Assembly: GCA_947627455.1 (NCBI GenBank)
Contig: CANQWC010000015.1
Span: forward strand, 1-50,129
Direction: 5' to 3'
From: an uncultured Clostridia bacterium
GTDB taxonomy: Bacteria > Bacillota > Clostridia > Oscillospirales > Ruminococcaceae
DNA: 50,129 nt
Part shown: piece by piece, positions 41,439 through 49,181 of the stretch
How the letters are laid out: the number at the start of each line of letters is the position of its first letter
Position numbering within the stretch: the stretch's first letter is position 1
Program-made: the position numbers and the translations under genes
The notes under the pieces: model-generated
What the model was told of the DNA's origin: nothing
Seen by the model: only the letters and a program-made list of their open reading frames with translations
The model's database searches: none

Positions 41439-42824
41439 TTATAAAGCGTGACCTTTTTTCTTAATGACCTCAACGATTCCGCTGACGAGTTTTTTGCAGG
41501 TCTCCTCGGTCTCGGCCTCGGCCATCACCCTGACGAGCGGCTCCGTCCCGCTCTCGCGGACCAAGACCCTTCCCGCGTCGCCGATTTCATCTTCGGCCTT
41601 TTTGACGGCTTCAAGAACATCGGGGTCGTTCATCGCGGCGGCCTTATCCTTCACCCTGACGTTTTCAAGAAGCTGAGGATAAACGGTAAAGCCCTCGCAG
41701 AGCTCGCTCATTTTCTTCTTCGAGGCGAGCATGACCTCCATCATCTTCAGGCTCGTGAGAATTCCGTCGCCTGTCGAGGCATACTTTGTGAAGATTATGT
41801 GCCCCGACTGTTCGCCGCCGAGACGGCAGCCGTTTTTCTGCATGTATTCATAGACATACTTGTCGCCGACGGCGGTCTTGGCGTATCCTATGCCGTACTC
41901 GTCGAGCGCCTTATAAAGCCCGAAGTTCGACATCACCGTCGTCACAACGGTGTTCGTAAGAAGCTTTCCGCGATCTTTCATATACTTGCTGTAAACATAG
42001 AGAATGTGGTCGCCCGTCACAACGTTTCCCTTTTCGTCAACGCAGAGGCACCTGTCAGCGTCGCCGTCATAGGCAAAGCCGATGTCGAGGCCCTTTTCGA
42101 CGACAAGCTTCTGAAGGCTCTCGATATGTGTCGAGCCTACGCCGTTGTTGATGTTAGTGCCGTCGGGCTCAGCGCCGATGAGGTATGTCTTCGCGCCGAG
42201 GGCGTCGAACACCGATTTTGCGATGTTCCAGCTTGAACCGTTTGCGCAGTCAAGCCCGACCTTGACCCCTCTGAACGAATAAATTCCGAGGGAAATAAGA
42301 TAACCTATATAACGGTTTCTCCCCGCGACATAGTCGACGGTTCTTCCGATTTTTTCGCGAGTTGCGTAGGGCGGCTCGGCAATATCAAGCCCGAAAGCGG
42401 TGACCTTGCCGTCGATGTAGTCCTCGATAAGCGCGATTGTCTCTTCGTCCATCTTCTCGCCGTTCGAGTTTATGAGCTTGATTCCGTTGTCGTAGTAAGG
42501 GTTATGGCTCGCCGAAATCATTATTCCGCAGTCGAAATCGTCCGTTTTCGCGATATAAGCGACCGACGGCGTTGTGGTGACATGAAGAAGATAAGCGTCA
42601 GCCCCCGAGGCGGTAAGCCCGCCGACGAGCGCGTATTCAAACATATAGCTCGAGCGGCGCGTGTCCTTCCCGATGACGACTCTCGCGGGTTCGTCCACTC
42701 CCGCGCGACGTTTCAACTCGCAGAAATACCAACCGAGAAATCTTCCGACTTTAAAGGCGTGATCGGCTGTTAGCCCGACATTTGCCTCCCCGCGGAATCC
42801 ATCGGTCCCGAAATACTTTCCCAT
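41439..42824 (-). CDS. glmM: Phosphoglucosamine mutase GlmM
   Basis: A 461-residue enzyme converting glucosamine-6-phosphate to glucosamine-1-phosphate. It has the GKYFGTDGFRGEAN start, phosphoserine loop ISASHNPYYDNGIK (Ser near 104), metal-binding DGDADRCLCVD (near 245), sugar-binding GGEQSGHI (near 330) and phosphate-binding RESGTEPLVRVMAE (near 425). It lies directly upstream of glmS and shares its consensus promoter. Together the pair feeds UDP-GlcNAc synthesis for MurA and MurG. Confidence 0.97.
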   Translation of the reverse strand: MGKYFGTDGFRGEANVGLTADHAFKVGRFLGWYFCELKRRAGVDEPARVVIGKDTRRSSYMFEYALVGGLTASGADAYLLHVTTTPSVAYIAKTDDFDCGIMISASHNPYYDNGIKLINSNGEKMDEETIALIEDYIDGKVTAFGLDIAEPPYATREKIGRTVDYVAGRNRYIGYLISLGIYSFRGVKVGLDCANGSSWNIAKSVFDALGAKTYLIGAEPDGTNINNGVGSTHIESLQKLVVEKGLDIGFAYDGDADRCLCVDEKGNVVTGDHILYVYSKYMKDRGKLLTNTVVTTVMSNFGLYKALDEYGIGYAKTAVGDKYVYEYMQKNGCRLGGEQSGHIIFTKYASTGDGILTSLKMMEVMLASKKKMSELCEGFTVYPQLLENVRVKDKAAAMNDPDVLEAVKKAEDEIGDAGRVLVRESGTEPLVRVMAEAETEETCKKLVSGIVEVIKKKGHAL

Positions 42825-42888
42825 TTTCTCTCATTTCCTTTCAGGTTGCGGCAAAACATTATTGCCCAAATTAGATAATACTTTTGTA

Positions 42889-42917
42889 ATTATATTATAC
42901 CCTCGCGAAAATGTCAA
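42889..42917 (-). promoter_or_regulatory. Consensus promoter of glmM-glmS
   Basis: On the minus strand TTGACA (42917-42912), 17 bases, TATAAT (42894-42889), a perfect match. A second overlapping TATAAT lies 5 bases upstream. Confidence 0.9.
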
Positions 42918-43215
42918 GAGCTAAAAATCGCCGCCGCCATATTTAATCGTATAATCGCCCAAAAGGTATTCGGCTCCGCCTCATGCTATCTCTACCGCTC
43001 CGCCCATGCCTCACCGCGCGCGCAAAAATTCCCCCTAAATCTCCCCAAAGTATACCATTATATAAAGGGCATGTGCGTCGCTTTCACCCCACCCCCACCA
43101 TACTTCGCTATGTATTAAATCTTTGGCTTTGTCCCCCGCCCCTCAAGGGGCGGGGGCGGGGTATGAACGCGATTTTTACCCAAGTGCGGGGGCAACGTCA
43201 TATTCCCCCCTCACC
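42918..43215. other. Intergenic region without genes
   Basis: I see no supported gene here. It holds a very stable hairpin (CCCCCGCCCC/GGGGCGGGGG, 43133-43156) running into a GGGGCGGGGGCGGGG tract (43147-43161), and C-rich tracts on either side. Both flanking genes are on the minus strand; the glmM promoter is at its left end. Confidence 0.6.
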
Positions 43216-43243
43216 AAAAAAGACGGCCGATCTCTCGGCCGCC
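43216..43243 (-). terminator. Terminator of ftsZ
   Basis: On the minus strand CGGCCGA pairs with TCGGCCG across a GAGA loop, followed by GTC and six T residues, 18 bases after the ftsZ stop. Confidence 0.85.
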
Positions 43244-43260
43244 TTTGGCTTTTACCTATC

Positions 43261-44331
43261 TCACTTATTATTAAGGAAGCTCCACAAGCCGTCATAGAAC
43301 GGGTCGCCCTTGTGGTCGGGGTTCTCGGGGTCAGCCTCGGCGCTCTCCTCTTCTTCCTGAGGCTCAGGCTCAGAGGAATACTCATCGAAGTCCGCCGCGA
43401 TGACGATAATGTCGATGGTGTCGTTGAGCTCGGCGTTGAAGTCCGCGCCGAAGATGAGGTTGACATCGGGCGCTGCGGCCTTGGTGATGGCCTCGGTAAG
43501 CTCGGTGACGTCGCCCGTGCCGATGTCTTCAGACATCGTGATGTTAAGCAGCAGCCTCTTTGCGCCCTTGATAGAGGTCTCGAGCAGCGGGCTGGAGATG
43601 ACCTGCTGAACGGCGTCGGCGACCTTGTCCTTGCCCTCGCCGTGGCCGATGGCCATGTGCGCATAGCCCGAATCCGCCATGATCGACTTCACGTCGGCAA
43701 AGTCGACGTTTATCCAGCCGTGGCAGAGGATAAGCTGAGTGACCGAGAGAACGGCGGTCTTGAGGATATCGTCGGCAAGCGCGAACGACTGACGCATGGT
43801 GAGGTTTTCCTTCCCCGTGAGGAGCTTCTGGTTGGGTATCACGACGAGCGAGTCGACGTTTTTAAGAAGCGAATCAATTCCGCGCTCGGCCTGCGCAAGC
43901 TTTTTCGCGCCCTCAAAGGCAAAAGGCTTGGTGACTACCGCGACGGTCAGAATTCCGAGGTCTCTTGCGATCTCCGCTACAACGGGTGCGGCGCCCGTGC
44001 CTGTTCCGCCGCCCATTCCCGCGGTGATAAAGATCATATCCGCCCCTTTAAGAGCGTCGGTGATTTCATCTTTGGATTCTTGGGCAGCGCCCTCGCCGAT
44101 TTCGGGCTTTCCGCCCGCGCCGAGGCCGTGGGTAAGCTTCTGCCCAATCTGGATCTTGACGGTCGCCTTTGAGTTCTTAAGGGCTTGGGCGTCAGTGTTG
44201 ATGGCGATGTATTCGACATTCTGGATTCCTGTCGAGACAATGCAGTTCAACGCGTTTCCGCCGCCGCCTCCGACTCCGACTACTTTGATCTTTGCCAAAT
44301 CGATGCCTTCATTTTCCATGATGAATCCCAT
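43261..44331 (-). CDS. ftsZ: Cell-division GTPase FtsZ
   Basis: A 356-residue tubulin-like protein that forms the division ring. It has GVGGGGGNALN (T1 loop), AINTDAQAL, GTP-binding GMGGGTGTGAAPVVAEIA (T4 loop) and the T7 catalytic loop NVDFADVK. The linker after residue 315 is very acidic and the protein ends DGLWSFLNNK, an apparent variant of the conserved C-terminal peptide. I chose the ATG at 44331 (GGAGG 9 bases upstream); another lies at 44319. It is the last gene of the dcw cluster and has its own upstream gap of 167 bases. Confidence 0.96.
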   Translation of the reverse strand: MGFIMENEGIDLAKIKVVGVGGGGGNALNCIVSTGIQNVEYIAINTDAQALKNSKATVKIQIGQKLTHGLGAGGKPEIGEGAAQESKDEITDALKGADMIFITAGMGGGTGTGAAPVVAEIARDLGILTVAVVTKPFAFEGAKKLAQAERGIDSLLKNVDSLVVIPNQKLLTGKENLTMRQSFALADDILKTAVLSVTQLILCHGWINVDFADVKSIMADSGYAHMAIGHGEGKDKVADAVQQVISSPLLETSIKGAKRLLLNITMSEDIGTGDVTELTEAITKAAAPDVNLIFGADFNAELNDTIDIIVIAADFDEYSSEPEPQEEEESAEADPENPDHKGDPFYDGLWSFLNNK

Positions 44332-44428
44332 TTTCAACTTCCTCCAATATCCGATATTCAAAACTCGAAGCTTATAAACTGACCTTGTTCCAATATATAA
44401 ACATAAATTCGAGCAGTCAAAACTAAAT

Positions 44429-44443
44429 ATAGTATTATACTAT
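44429..44443. promoter_or_regulatory. Inverted repeat at the ftsZ promoter region
   Basis: ATAGTAT and ATACTAT flank a single T in the 167-base gap before ftsZ. On the minus strand it includes TATAAT. A TTGTCA lies 20 bases further up. It is a candidate promoter with overlapping operator. Confidence 0.4.
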
Positions 44444-44498
44444 CACAAAAAAACCGATTTGACAATAGGTTTTGTGAAATTTTTTCAGGAAAGTTCTA

Positions 44499-45374
44499 TC
44501 AATTTTCGCCGTTTTCCCCGTTTTCGTCCTCGGGGGTGTTCTGAAGCGCTTCTTCCTCGGCCTTTCTCTCCTGCTCGGTAAGCTCCATATCCTCCTTCGA
44601 GATGAACGAAGCTCCCGCCGCCGAGCTATGATAAATCACCGTCCCGACGGCGTCGGGTTCAAGGTTATCCTCAATTATCGCGGTGATATACCTGAGCTTA
44701 TAGTCATAGTCCAGCGAGCTTCCGAAGTCTATCTCGATTCTGTCGTCATAGGTCATCGTGATATTCGTTCTGTCGGTGATGTCTATCGCGGTAATCTTTC
44801 CGCCGCAAACCTCGTCTATCGACTCCATAAGTTCAAGAATGATGGTCTTTTTTGTCTCGTCCGCCGATTCAAAATCGTTCCCGATGGCAACGTTTTTAAG
44901 TTCAAGCCCCTTTATCTGAATAAGCCCCGCCCTTGCGCCAAGCTGTTCGGTTTCAAGGTATCTCCCGCTCTTCGTGATGATGGCGTACCGCGAGCCCTCA
45001 TATTCGCAGCATGCAAACGCCGTGGCCTCGGTGACTTCGACGATGAACCTGTCGGGCAGCTTTCTCTTGAGTTTAACGTCCTCGACGTAAATAAGCTTTT
45101 CCTTGATCTTCTCCTCGGTCTTTTTGAGGTTTATGCCGTACATATTTCTCCCTTGGCGCAGGTTTCCCGCGTCAAGTATTGCCTCAGCCGAATAAATCGA
45201 ATTCCCCGTGACTTCATACTCGTCGATGTTGAAGAGAATAGTCCTCGCCAGAACAAGGAATATCAGCGCGCATATCAAAAAAAGCGTCAGATAGTAAAGC
45301 GACATATTCCGCCTTCTGCGGCGCGGGCGGCCCGAGTTCTGCGCCTGTCCCGCCGTTCTGACAACGTCCTTCAT
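44499..45374 (-). CDS. ftsQ: Cell-division protein FtsQ/DivIB
   Basis: A 291-residue bitopic membrane protein of the septal complex. It has a basic cytoplasmic tail (residues 1-25), one membrane segment (about 26-46), a POTRA domain (IDEYEVTGNSIYSAEAIL, about 48-118) and a beta domain (FtsQ) ending near 265, then an acidic tail. LPDRFIVEVTEATAFA is the family hallmark. AAAGGAAG precedes the ATG; murA lies 24 bases upstream. Confidence 0.93.
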   Translation of the reverse strand: MKDVVRTAGQAQNSGRPRRRRRNMSLYYLTLFLICALIFLVLARTILFNIDEYEVTGNSIYSAEAILDAGNLRQGRNMYGINLKKTEEKIKEKLIYVEDVKLKRKLPDRFIVEVTEATAFACCEYEGSRYAIITKSGRYLETEQLGARAGLIQIKGLELKNVAIGNDFESADETKKTIILELMESIDEVCGGKITAIDITDRTNITMTYDDRIEIDFGSSLDYDYKLRYITAIIEDNLEPDAVGTVIYHSSAAGASFISKEDMELTEQERKAEEEALQNTPEDENGENGEN

Positions 45375-45398
45375 TTTAAGCTTCCTTTCTTGAATGGT

Positions 45399-46658
45399 TC
45401 AGACCCTTTTTATCTTCGCGCCAAGGCCCCTCAGCGCCGTCTCGATGGATTCATAGCCCCTGTCGATGTAATGCAGGTTCGAGACGGTTGTGGTGCCCTC
45501 GGCCGAAAGCCCCGCAACGACGAGCGCCGCGCCCGCCCTTAAATCGGTGGCGACCGTCGCCGCTCCCGAGAGCCTTGAAACACCCTCGATCACCGCGACT
45601 TTCCCCTCGGCCTTGATGTCCGCCCCCATTCTCACAAGCTCCGGGGCAGCCCTGAATCTGTTCTCAAAAATATTTTCCACGATCACCGAGGTTCCTCTTG
45701 CCCTTGTGAGTACAGCCATAACTATCGGCTGGCAGTCTGTCGGGAACCCGGGATAAGGCATCGTTCTTATCGTTTTCACCGCGTTGAGCGGCTTCTTTGC
45801 GCTTATGTATATCCTGTCGGAGTATGGGTACACGTTCGCGCCCATCTGTTCAAAAACTGCCACCGTCGAGTACATATCCGCGGGTCTCACTCCGCGAAGC
45901 ATAAGCTCTCCGCCCGTGATTGCCGCCGCGCCCATATAAGTCGCCGCGACTATCCTGTCGGGCATCACGGTATATTCCGCCCCGTGAAGCCTTTCAACTC
46001 CCCTGACCGTCACGGTCGATGTCCCCTGCCCGACTATATCCGCCCCGCAGGCGTTGAGAAAGCCCGCAAGGTCAGCGATCTCGGGCTCCTTCGCGGCGTT
46101 TCTGATGACTGTTTCACCGCTGCCGATCGCCGCCGCGAGCATGATATTTTCCGTCGCGCCGACAGAGGGCAGGTTGAGCGTTATGTCCGCCCCGCCGACC
46201 GTGCCCGAAAGCGTGCAGTCCAAAACTCCGTGGTCCTCGATTATCTTAACGCCGAGCTTTCGCAGGCCCGCAAGGTGAATATCTATCGGCCTCGGCCCAA
46301 GCTCACACCCGCCCGGGAAAGAAAGCCGACATCTTCTCAGCCTTCCGATTATCGCGCCGAGAAAAACTATCGACGAGCGCATCTCGCGCATAAGCTCTTC
46401 GCTGATCTCATAGTCCGAGATCTCCCGCGCGTCTATTTCGACGGTGTCGCCGTCGCGTCGGCATTTACAGCCGAGCGAGCGCAGTATCCGACAGGAAGAA
46501 AAAACGTCCGAAAGCGCGGGGCAGTTATGTATTCTGCATTGGCCGCCCGAAAGAAGCGTTGCCGCCAAAACGGGCAGAACGCTGTTTTTCGCGCCGTGAA
46601 CAAAAATCTCCCCGCGAAGCTTTCTTCCGCCCTCAATATACAGTTTCGATTCTGTCAC
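45399..46658 (-). CDS. murA: UDP-N-acetylglucosamine 1-carboxyvinyltransferase MurA
   Basis: A 419-residue enzyme for the first committed step of peptidoglycan synthesis. It has GAKNSVLPVLAATLL near the start (Lys 22/Asn 23 substrate site), the catalytic Cys in FPGGCELGPRPIDIH (near 116), the fosfomycin-binding residue that is replaced by Asp in resistant MurA, and PGFPTDCQPIVMAVL. The start is GTG with AAAGGGG upstream. It sits between murG and ftsQ, an unusual place for murA, which replaces the usual murB position. Confidence 0.96.
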   Translation of the reverse strand: MTESKLYIEGGRKLRGEIFVHGAKNSVLPVLAATLLSGGQCRIHNCPALSDVFSSCRILRSLGCKCRRDGDTVEIDAREISDYEISEELMREMRSSIVFLGAIIGRLRRCRLSFPGGCELGPRPIDIHLAGLRKLGVKIIEDHGVLDCTLSGTVGGADITLNLPSVGATENIMLAAAIGSGETVIRNAAKEPEIADLAGFLNACGADIVGQGTSTVTVRGVERLHGAEYTVMPDRIVAATYMGAAAITGGELMLRGVRPADMYSTVAVFEQMGANVYPYSDRIYISAKKPLNAVKTIRTMPYPGFPTDCQPIVMAVLTRARGTSVIVENIFENRFRAAPELVRMGADIKAEGKVAVIEGVSRLSGAATVATDLRAGAALVVAGLSAEGTTTVSNLHYIDRGYESIETALRGLGAKIKRV

Positions 46659-46734
46659 CGTTATTTCCCCTTTTAAACCGTTATGCGTTGCTCTTTCTGC
46701 ATAATATGTTCAATCGGGGCTCGGTGCTACTTTT

Positions 46735-47874
46735 TTAAGCGCCCACGGCCTCAGAAATCACCCGCCAGATTCTCTCGGGGGTGTCCTCGATAAACTGTTC
46801 GCTCGCGTGCTGAGACATCTCTTTCAAAGCCGTCGGGTCGGCGATAAGCCCGCTCACCGTCTTCGCGATGAGCCCGGGGGTGATATCCTTCTGCTCATAA
46901 AGAACCGCCGCGCCCGCGCTCTGCAAAACAAGCCCGTTGTAATACTGATGATTCTCCGCAAGATAAGGCGACGGAATGAGTATCGAGGCTTTTCCCTCGG
47001 CCTCAATCTCGGTGAGCGCTCCCATTCCGCAGCGGCTGATGATAAGGTCCGCCGCCGCCATACATGTCGACATGTTGTCGATATATTCCTTAACGATGAA
47101 ATTCGGGTGCTCCGAGAGGTTTATGTTCTTTTCCTTAAGCCTTGCCTCGAATTCCTCGCGGTTATTTTTCCCGAACGAGTGAATGTGGTTGACCTTCACC
47201 CCGTCGCGGATATACCAATCCATAAGCTCAAGCGCGGCCTCGTTGATCGCCCTCGCGCCGAGGCTTCCGCCCGTCGAGAGAATGCACACCGCGTCGTCAA
47301 GCCCGAGCGCCCGCTTGGCGTCGGCCTTTGAAATTTTATTCTCCGAAAATCCCTTTCTTACGGGCAGCCCCGTCACGACGCATTTTCCGCGAAGGTGCTC
47401 GTCGAGGCGATCTGCCGCCTTGTCGACGGTCAGCATAATTTTGTCGACGTCGGGCGCCAGAAGCTTGGTCGTAAGCCCGGGGAAGGCGTTCTGTTCATGA
47501 ATAACGGTTTTAACGCCCATCTTCGCTGCTTCCCTGACGATAGGCCCGCAGACATAGCCGCCCGTGCCGATCACGAGGTCTGGCTTAAAATCCTTTATGA
47601 TTTTTTTCGCCTTGAAGCCCGCTGTCGAAAGATAGGCCGCGGCCTTGATGTTTCTCCCGATGTTTTTAAGGCTCAGGTGCCGCTGAAAACCCGCGACCTT
47701 CATTCCCGCGAACTTAAAGCCCGCGTTTTCGGCGAGGCGGTGCTCCATTCCGTTCGGGGTGCCGACGTATAAAAATTCGGTGTCGGGTCGGTTTTCCCTT
47801 ATTATTTCCGATATCGCGAGCGCGGGGTTCACATGTCCCGCGGACCCGCCGCCCGAAAGAATCACCCTAAGCAT
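46735..47874 (-). CDS. murG: UDP-N-acetylglucosamine transferase MurG
   Basis: A 379-residue peripheral membrane enzyme (GT28) turning lipid I into lipid II. It has the glycine-rich loop SGGGSAGHVNPALAI at the N-terminus, GTGGYVCGPIVREAAKMG, a second G-loop TGGSLGARAINEA and the donor-site segment SRCGMGALTEIEAEGKAS. The ATG is preceded by AAGGGGG and lies 12 bases after ftsW. Confidence 0.97.
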   Translation of the reverse strand: MLRVILSGGGSAGHVNPALAISEIIRENRPDTEFLYVGTPNGMEHRLAENAGFKFAGMKVAGFQRHLSLKNIGRNIKAAAYLSTAGFKAKKIIKDFKPDLVIGTGGYVCGPIVREAAKMGVKTVIHEQNAFPGLTTKLLAPDVDKIMLTVDKAADRLDEHLRGKCVVTGLPVRKGFSENKISKADAKRALGLDDAVCILSTGGSLGARAINEAALELMDWYIRDGVKVNHIHSFGKNNREEFEARLKEKNINLSEHPNFIVKEYIDNMSTCMAAADLIISRCGMGALTEIEAEGKASILIPSPYLAENHQYYNGLVLQSAGAAVLYEQKDITPGLIAKTVSGLIADPTALKEMSQHASEQFIEDTPERIWRVISEAVGA

Positions 47875-47886
47875 CAGAATACCCCC

Positions 47887-49161
47887 TTATATTTCGCACT
47901 GTCTTGAAATTCCGAGTATAACGCCCATCTCGGCGAGCTGAATCAGAAGCGCCGTGCCCCCCGAGCTGAAGAACGGAAGCGACACGCCCGTATTCGGGAA
48001 AGCGTTGCAGGCTACGCCGATGTTCAGAAACGCCTGAAGTCCGATCTGGAAGGTTATCCCCGCCGCAACGAGCATACCGAATTTATCGGGGGCTTTTTTC
48101 GCGATGTAGAACCCGCGATATACCAAAAGCCCGAATAATATCACCACGACGAGCCCGCCGATATAGCCGAGCTCTTCGACTATTATCGAGATGATGAAGT
48201 CGTTCTGCGACTCGGGCAGCCAAAGGTATTTCTGTTTCGATTCCCCGAACCCGAGGCCGAACCACCCGCCCGAGCCTATCGCGATTAGCGACTGGGCGGT
48301 CTGCCAGTTTTCAGCTGTCATCTCTCCGCTCTCGGCGGTCGACATGCTCGTGAACCTGTCAAAGACATATGAAAGGTCTATTACCCCGAGCGCGCTTATT
48401 ATCACAACGCCCACCGCTCCGAGCGCTACAAGCACCAGCGCAAGCTTTACAAGGTCCTTTATCGGTATCCCGCCGATGAACATTACTACAAAGCCTATCG
48501 TCGCCATAAGTATAAGGCCCGAGATGTGCCTTTGAAGCACCATGTTGCCGCATACCGCGACATAGATGAAAATATATCTCCAAAAGTCTGTCTTGCCGAG
48601 CTTGGGGCTCTTCGCCTTTGATATCAAAAACGCGAGCATTACAATGAGAATCGGCTTCATAAGCTCCGACGGCTGGAACGATATACCGCCGCCCTCGGCC
48701 GAGCCGCCTATTCTTATCCATCTTCTTGCCTTCGCGACAGCCTCGCCGAAGAAAGAAGTATATGTCAGAAGCGCGAGCCCGCCGATAAAGCTGAGCAGCA
48801 CTATCTTCGAGTTCATAAGAAAATGATAGTCGAAGAATGATATCACGACCATTATCAGAACGCCGATTACCGCCGCGATTCCCTGCGTCCTGACGTACAT
48901 ATATCCGTCGTGCGAGGGCGATGCAAGCCCCGCGATATAGCTCGCCGAGAACATCATAATAATCCCGTAGACCAAAAGAACGATAACCACCGCGAAGAAA
49001 ACCATGTCAAGGTTTCCGTCGTATATGCGAAGCTTCGGCTCTTTTGTCTTGATTTTTTTCTGTTTCTTCCCCGATCTTGCCTCGGGCTCTGCCGCCTTTG
49101 CTGCGCCCTCAGAGGGCTGCCCGCCGCGGCTCAGTATGTAATTGTATCTTTGCTGCGCCAC
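47887..49161 (-). CDS. ftsW: Lipid II polymerase FtsW (SEDS family)
   Basis: A 424-residue membrane glycosyltransferase of the septum. The first 55 residues are a charged cytoplasmic extension; ten membrane segments follow. Motifs are FQPSELMKPILIVML, the AIGSGGWFGLGFGESKQKYL loop and a C-terminal NTGVSLPFFSSGGTALL, which is diagnostic of SEDS proteins. The start is GTG after GGGAGGAA. It follows mraY by 20 bases; murD, often found between the two, is absent. Confidence 0.96.
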   Translation of the reverse strand: MAQQRYNYILSRGGQPSEGAAKAAEPEARSGKKQKKIKTKEPKLRIYDGNLDMVFFAVVIVLLVYGIIMMFSASYIAGLASPSHDGYMYVRTQGIAAVIGVLIMVVISFFDYHFLMNSKIVLLSFIGGLALLTYTSFFGEAVAKARRWIRIGGSAEGGGISFQPSELMKPILIVMLAFLISKAKSPKLGKTDFWRYIFIYVAVCGNMVLQRHISGLILMATIGFVVMFIGGIPIKDLVKLALVLVALGAVGVVIISALGVIDLSYVFDRFTSMSTAESGEMTAENWQTAQSLIAIGSGGWFGLGFGESKQKYLWLPESQNDFIISIIVEELGYIGGLVVVILFGLLVYRGFYIAKKAPDKFGMLVAAGITFQIGLQAFLNIGVACNAFPNTGVSLPFFSSGGTALLIQLAEMGVILGISRQCEI

Positions 49162-49181
49162 GAACGCTTCCTCCCGAAATT

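Noticed and set aside
41401-42888. A possible glmS ribozyme upstream of glmS or glmM
   Set aside because: The gap before glmS is only 38 bases and the glmM leader about 60 bases, too short, and the ribozyme core is not seen.
43123-44172. A 349-residue plus-strand open frame opposite ftsZ
   Set aside because: It is antisense to FtsZ, which has all tubulin-family motifs; the antisense reading is an artefact of codon bias.
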